NCBI GenBank assembly: GCA_035627915.1
Contig: DASPKT010000370.1
Coordinates: 1-10,349 of the forward strand
DNA from: DASPKT01 sp035627915
Lineage (GTDB): Bacteria; Pseudomonadota; Alphaproteobacteria; Azospirillales; Azospirillaceae
Reading direction: 5' to 3'
Length of the DNA stretch: 10,349 bases
Shown here: positions 8,201-10,349 of the stretch, piece by piece
Layout: each line of letters opens with the position of its first letter
Position numbering within the stretch: the first letter of the stretch is position 1
Notes under the pieces: model-generated
What the model saw: only the letters and a program-made list of their open reading frames with translations
What the model was told of the DNA's origin: nothing
The model's database searches: none
Program-made: the position numbers and the translations under genes

Positions 8201-8792
8201 TCTCGAACGCGATGGCGCGCATCAGGCCGCGGTGGTGCTCGCTGGCGTGCACGTGGCGGACGCCGAACAGGATGGCGAAGGCGGCCATGGCGGCGGTCAC
8301 CGCCAGCGCCGTGTCGGTGCTGGCCGCGACACCCCGGGCGGCGCCCCGGCCGGGCAGGCCCCCGTCGGCGGTCAGCAGGTCGAAGCTGGTGGAGATGCCC
8401 TTCAGCTGCAGGGCGATGTAGGGCAGCAGCGACACCAGCCCCGCCAGGGTCACCAGCACGGCGACCGTCTGGCTCTTGCCGTAGCGGGCCGACATCAGGT
8501 CGGCGATGGAGGTGGCGTTGCGCGCCTTGGCGACCGTCACCACGCGCGCCAGCAGGGGCTGGCAGAACAGCAGCAGGATCGTCGGGCCTAGATAGATCGG
8601 CAGGAAGTCCCAGCCGCTGGCGGCGGCGCGGCCGACGGAGCCGTAGAAGCTCCACACCGTGTTGTAGACGGCGAGCGTCAGCGCATAGCCCAGCGCCGTC
8701 GCCGGGGCCGGTCGCCGCTCCCCATGCCAGGCGACGGCGAACAGCACGGCGACGTAGCCGGCGGAGACCAGCAGGACCAACCAGCCGTTCAC
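5250..8792 (-). CDS. crbS: transporter-coupled hybrid histidine kinase, CrbS/MxtR type (SSS-STAC-PAS-HisKA-HATPase-REC)
   Basis: This is a 1180-residue inner-membrane sensor kinase. Residues 1 to about 515 are a whole sodium/solute symporter (SLC5) domain with many helices ('TSIADLMSARYGKSQ' at 94-108 is typical). Next come a STAC domain (about 525-640, 'FTENQLAGVIGAASARVVLA' at 596-615), a PAS domain (about 642-757, 'SQGICVLDSDLQLVTWNRRF'), a coiled coil, and HisKA with His806 in 'SHDLLQPL'. The ATP-binding domain has Asn927, 'DTGPGIA' (954-960) and 'GLGLGLAIA' (985-993). The receiver has Asp1048-1050, Asp1092 in 'VLVDFHLG' and Lys1143. All catalytic residues are present. In CrbS relatives the symporter part senses or carries a solute and the kinase drives acs/actP-type genes. 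I prefer the GTG at 8792, where the first helix begins at once; its GGGGAGG is 13 nt away. An ATG at 8861 would add 23 Arg/Gly-rich residues and run into the promoter motif. No HPt domain is present. Confidence 0.9.
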   Translation of the reverse strand: MNGWLVLLVSAGYVAVLFAVAWHGERRPAPATALGYALTLAVYNTVWSFYGSVGRAAASGWDFLPIYLGPTILLLFCQPLLARVVTVAKARNATSIADLMSARYGKSQTVAVLVTLAGLVSLLPYIALQLKGISTSFDLLTADGGLPGRGAARGVAASTDTALAVTAAMAAFAILFGVRHVHASEHHRGLMRAIAFESLVKLAAFLAVGLYIVHGLNGGFGELYAKGAANPDLAPLLTPDLSHPTWISNTLISVFAFLCLPQLFHVAVVENEDPRHLRRAAWLYPAYLLALSLFMLPVALAGLTTFGRGTADPDGFMISLPLAAGADGVALLAFIGGLSAGTGMVIMAAVSLSTMLCNDAVLPALLRLGALDPAGDRTRAVLVVRRLAVAFILALAYGTYALLGDGYALTTIGLMSFVAVAQFGPAFLGGLYWRRATRRGALAGLSAGLLLWAYTLVAPAVVPAAGWVAQGPFGIGWLRPGTLFGLEGLDAISHATLWSLLANVLCFAGLSLSGRQTEAERDQADAFVEARTGPPAPPAAWRGLTRIDDLRLLAGQYMGAERAARAIDGYLSVRAGLGPAAGLEQAGLADADLVRFTENQLAGVIGAASARVVLANALQGPALSRGAAVGLLDEATSAIRAGYELLRSTLESVSQGICVLDSDLQLVTWNRRFLDLLDLPPEQVRVGVPLADIVRFNAARGEYAAGDLDLLLVSRDLDRTAWPYVFTRRRPDGTVIEVANAPMPGGGFVATYTDVTERERAATALQEANESLERRVRERTLDLEAAKAEAERANAVKTRFMAGVSHDLLQPLSAARLFSAALTDRLAASGGAAVTAEHLALARNAATALRSVEGLIGALLDISALEAGAVRPEVRDVPVGSLLERLGTEAAALAAEAGLMLRVVPCGAAVRSDPAHLRRILQNFLSNAIRYTGRGKVLLGCRRVGGALRIEVHDTGPGIAPEQREEIFREFRRLDARGERAGAPGLGLGLAIADRTARMLGHRIGLSSVPGRGSCFSVTVPLAAGTVPAAVPAAAPEPLAGLTVLCLDDDAGVLAGLVALLEGWGCTVVAADGPGAAVPALAGRVPDAVLVDFHLGPGLDGLAALEALAPLWPGHVPAAVLTADRSDAVRDRIRAAGLVQLAKPVRPAALRRLLGGISLRRPEAGPAGETAVDAAAEATE

Positions 8793-8865
8793 CCTGCCCC
8801 GCGCGCCTCCCCGCCTCCACTGCCGCCCGGCAGGGTGGCGCAACTGGCCGGCACGGCGCAACGGA

Positions 8866-8881
8866 TACCAAAGTAAGGGGG
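8866..8881 (-). promoter_or_regulatory. candidate operator in the crbS-TSUP divergent gap, TACCAAAGTA with CCCCCT
   Basis: On the - strand the site reads CCCCCTTACTTTGGTA, that is a CCCCCT tract directly followed by the near-palindrome TACTTTGGTA (TACCAAAGTA on +, 8866-8875). It lies 74 bp upstream of the preferred kinase start. The tract has the same orientation to the gene as the one upstream of dctP, where the gap between CCCCCT and the 10-mer is 2 bp. It also lies 58 bp upstream of the divergent permease gene, so it could serve both. Binding by CrbR is a hypothesis. Confidence 0.4.
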
Positions 8882-8932
8882 CCCTGCGCCGCCGGCCTGG
8901 GCTACAAGGGGCGGGTACCCGGGGGAGATGCC

Positions 8933-9682
8933 ATGCCCGACCTTGCCACCCTGCCCCTGCTGCTGGCCGCCGCCTTCGCCGCCGGCGCGCTGAACGCGCT
9001 GGCGGGCGGCGGCAGTTTCCTGACCCTGCCGGCGCTGGTCTGGGCGGGGGTGCCGCCGGTGCAGGCCAACGCTACCGGCACCGCGGCGCTGCTGCCCGGC
9101 TATGTCGGGGGCACGCTGGGCTTCCTGAAGGAGCTGCAGCCGGTCGGCGGCGTCGGGCTGGCCGGCCTGGCCGCCGTCGCCATGGCGGGCGGGCTGCTGG
9201 GGGCGGCCCTGCTGCTGCTGACGCCGGACCGGCTGTTCCGCGCCGTGGTGCCGTGGCTGCTGCTGGCGGCCACCGCCCTGTTCGCGCTGGGGCCCCGGCT
9301 GCAGGCCGGCGTCGGCGCGCTGAAGGGCGGCGGGCGGGCGCCGCTGCTGGGCGGGCTGTTCCTGGTCTCGGCCTATGGCGGCTATTTCAACGGCGGCCTG
9401 GGCATCCTGCTGCTGGCCCATCTGGGCCTGTTCTCCGGCGCCGGGCTCGGCACGCTGAACGGGCTGAAGAACCTGCTGTCCGCGGTGCTGACCGCCATCG
9501 CCGTGGCCGCCTACGCCGCCGGCGGGGCGGTGGACTGGCGCTACGCCCTGCCGATGGCGCTGGCGGCCGTCGCCGGCGGCTATGCCGGGGCCCGGGCCGG
9601 GCGGCGCATCCCCGCGCCCGCGCTGCGGGCGGGCATCGTCGCGACGGGCTTGGCGATGTCCGCCTGGTTCTTCCTGGCCTGA
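8933..9682 (+). CDS. TSUP-family (TauE/SafE-like) membrane permease
   Basis: This is a 249-residue polytopic membrane protein of the TSUP family (PF01925), whose members move sulfite, sulfoacetate, other sulfonates or organic anions across the inner membrane. Both family repeats are visible. The N-terminal one has 'GALNALAGGGSFLTLPAL' (18-35) followed by 'PPVQANATGTAALLPG' (41-56); the C-terminal one has 'YGGYFNGGLGILLLAHLGL' (148-166) and 'LNGLKNLLSAVLTAI' (175-189). About seven to eight hydrophobic segments are present and the length is normal. The ATG at 8933 has GGGGGAG (8921-8927) 5 nt upstream. The gene is divergent from the sensor kinase, with 140 bp between starts, and converges on the next gene with 4 bp between stops. 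The substrate cannot be told; the shared divergent region makes a link to the kinase system possible but not shown. Confidence 0.87.
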   Translation: MPDLATLPLLLAAAFAAGALNALAGGGSFLTLPALVWAGVPPVQANATGTAALLPGYVGGTLGFLKELQPVGGVGLAGLAAVAMAGGLLGAALLLLTPDRLFRAVVPWLLLAATALFALGPRLQAGVGALKGGGRAPLLGGLFLVSAYGGYFNGGLGILLLAHLGLFSGAGLGTLNGLKNLLSAVLTAIAVAAYAAGGAVDWRYALPMALAAVAGGYAGARAGRRIPAPALRAGIVATGLAMSAWFFLA

Positions 9683-9686
9683 GCCG

Positions 9687-10349
9687 TCAGCCCCGGTAGG
9701 GGGCGGTGCAGCGGGTCAGCAGCAGCCGCTCCTCCCTGGGGCTGAGCGAGCGGCCCAGGCGCAGCTTCGACAGGATCCAGCCGCACTTGCCGGTGGAGCG
9801 CACCACCACCCGGTGCTCCTCGCGCGGGCGTTCCCGCTCCGCCCGGCGCTGGCGCTGGGGTTTCGCCTTGGCGGGCGGCTTCGCGGAGGGGCGGGTGGCG
9901 GCGGCCGGTTCGGATGGTGCGGGGGGCTGCGGCGCAGGCTGTGCTGCCGGGGCCGGCGGCGGGGCCGGGGGCTGCACCGGCAGGGCGGCCGGCATCGGGG
10001 CGGGCGCGGCCTCCGCGGGCGGCGGGGGCGGCGCCGGGGCCTTCCGGGGCAGCGCCGACAGGGCCAGCGGCAGGGCCAGCACGGCGGCGATGCCGATCAG
10101 GACCGGCGCGCGGCCCCTCAGCCCGGCCAAGGACAGTCCCGCCGCGGCGTGCTCCCGCGGCTTGCCTGCGGGCGGGGAGAGGCGGCGGCGCGCCTCCTCC
10201 ACCCAGGCCGGGTCCGCCGGTGCGGCGGCGGCGCCGAACGCCTCGTCCAGGACACCCTCCAGGTCCAGCGTGTCGAGCACGCTGAGGCCCAGATGCACCA
10301 CCGGCGGGTCGCCGTGCGCCGCCAGCAGGGCCCGGGCGGCATCCGCCGC
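9687..10349 (-). CDS. unrecognised one-span membrane protein with Pro/Ala linker, 5' end outside the window
   Basis: The frame is open from the right edge to the TGA at 9687-9689. A GTG at 10301 is the first start-like codon inside, but the 16 codons above it ('AADAARALLAAHGDPP') look like protein, so the start is probably outside. Using the GTG as residue 1, there is an N-terminal part of about 65 residues with a helix-forming acidic stretch ('LDTLDLEGVLDEAF', 9-22), a single hydrophobic segment (66-84), a Pro/Ala-rich linker (88-145), an Arg/Lys/Glu cluster (146-163) and a C-terminal domain (164-204) with two cysteines, Cys173 in 'GKCGWIL' and Cys198 in 'LLLTRCTAPYRG'. This suggests a cytoplasmic N-terminus and a periplasmic C-terminal domain on a flexible stalk, a layout seen in anti-sigma and envelope-anchored proteins, but I recognise no family. 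Confidence 0.6.
   Translation of the reverse strand, partial: AADAARALLAAHGDPPVVHLGLSVLDTLDLEGVLDEAFGAAAAPADPAWVEEARRRLSPPAGKPREHAAAGLSLAGLRGRAPVLIGIAAVLALPLALSALPRKAPAPPPPPAEAAPAPMPAALPVQPPAPPPAPAAQPAPQPPAPSEPAAATRPSAKPPAKAKPQRQRRAERERPREEHRVVVRSTGKCGWILSKLRLGRSLSPREERLLLTRCTAPYRG

Noticed and set aside
5448..8591. 1047-codon open frame on + opposite the sensor kinase
   Set aside because: Its composition is Arg/Gln/His/Gly-rich with no recognisable domain. It mirrors the kinase gene and arises from high GC in third codon positions.

Overview
The window is very GC-rich, with G or C in almost every third codon position and long meaningless open frames on both strands. Together with gene content typical of environmental Alphaproteobacteria (a TakP-like TRAP transporter, a PAS_5-like protein, a transporter-coupled hybrid histidine kinase), this suggests Rhodospirillales/Acetobacteraceae, such as Roseomonas or Azospirillum relatives. 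The taxonomic guess is inference. No tRNA, rRNA, CRISPR array or transposase was seen.

Left part (1-860, + strand): the C-terminal end of a probable periplasmic solute-binding protein, then a small PAS_5-like protein followed by a hairpin. Middle left (888-4324, + strand): a three-gene TRAP transporter operon, dctP-dctQ-dctM. Its binding protein closely resembles the 2-oxoacid-binding TakP of Rhodobacter. The operon has a repeat-rich promoter region, a strong hairpin between dctP and dctQ, and a 13-bp hairpin after dctM. Between the transporter and the next genes lies a roughly 196-bp palindromic repeat element (4380-4575).

Middle right (4600-8792, - strand): a two-gene signalling operon transcribed toward the TRAP operon. 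A hybrid histidine kinase built on a full sodium/solute-symporter (SLC5) domain (CrbS/MxtR type: SSS-STAC-PAS-HisKA-HATPase-REC) overlaps by ATGA a LuxR-type response regulator (CrbR/ErdR type). In other bacteria this pair controls acetate and small organic acid use. Right part: a TSUP (TauE/SafE-like) membrane permease on + is divergent from the kinase. It converges, with only 4 bp between stop codons, on an unrecognised one-span membrane protein with a long Pro/Ala linker that runs off the right edge.

The most interesting reading is that the transporter-like sensor and its regulator control the neighbouring TRAP transporter. The main direct sequence support is a near-palindrome, TACCAARGTA, next to a CCCCCT tract. 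It occurs upstream of dctP (916-925, with a degenerate tandem copy at 899-908) and upstream of the kinase gene (8866-8875), and I found it nowhere else in the window. The window would then hold a compact sense-and-import module for a small carboxylate such as a 2-oxoacid or acetate. The motif is seen; its function is inferred.
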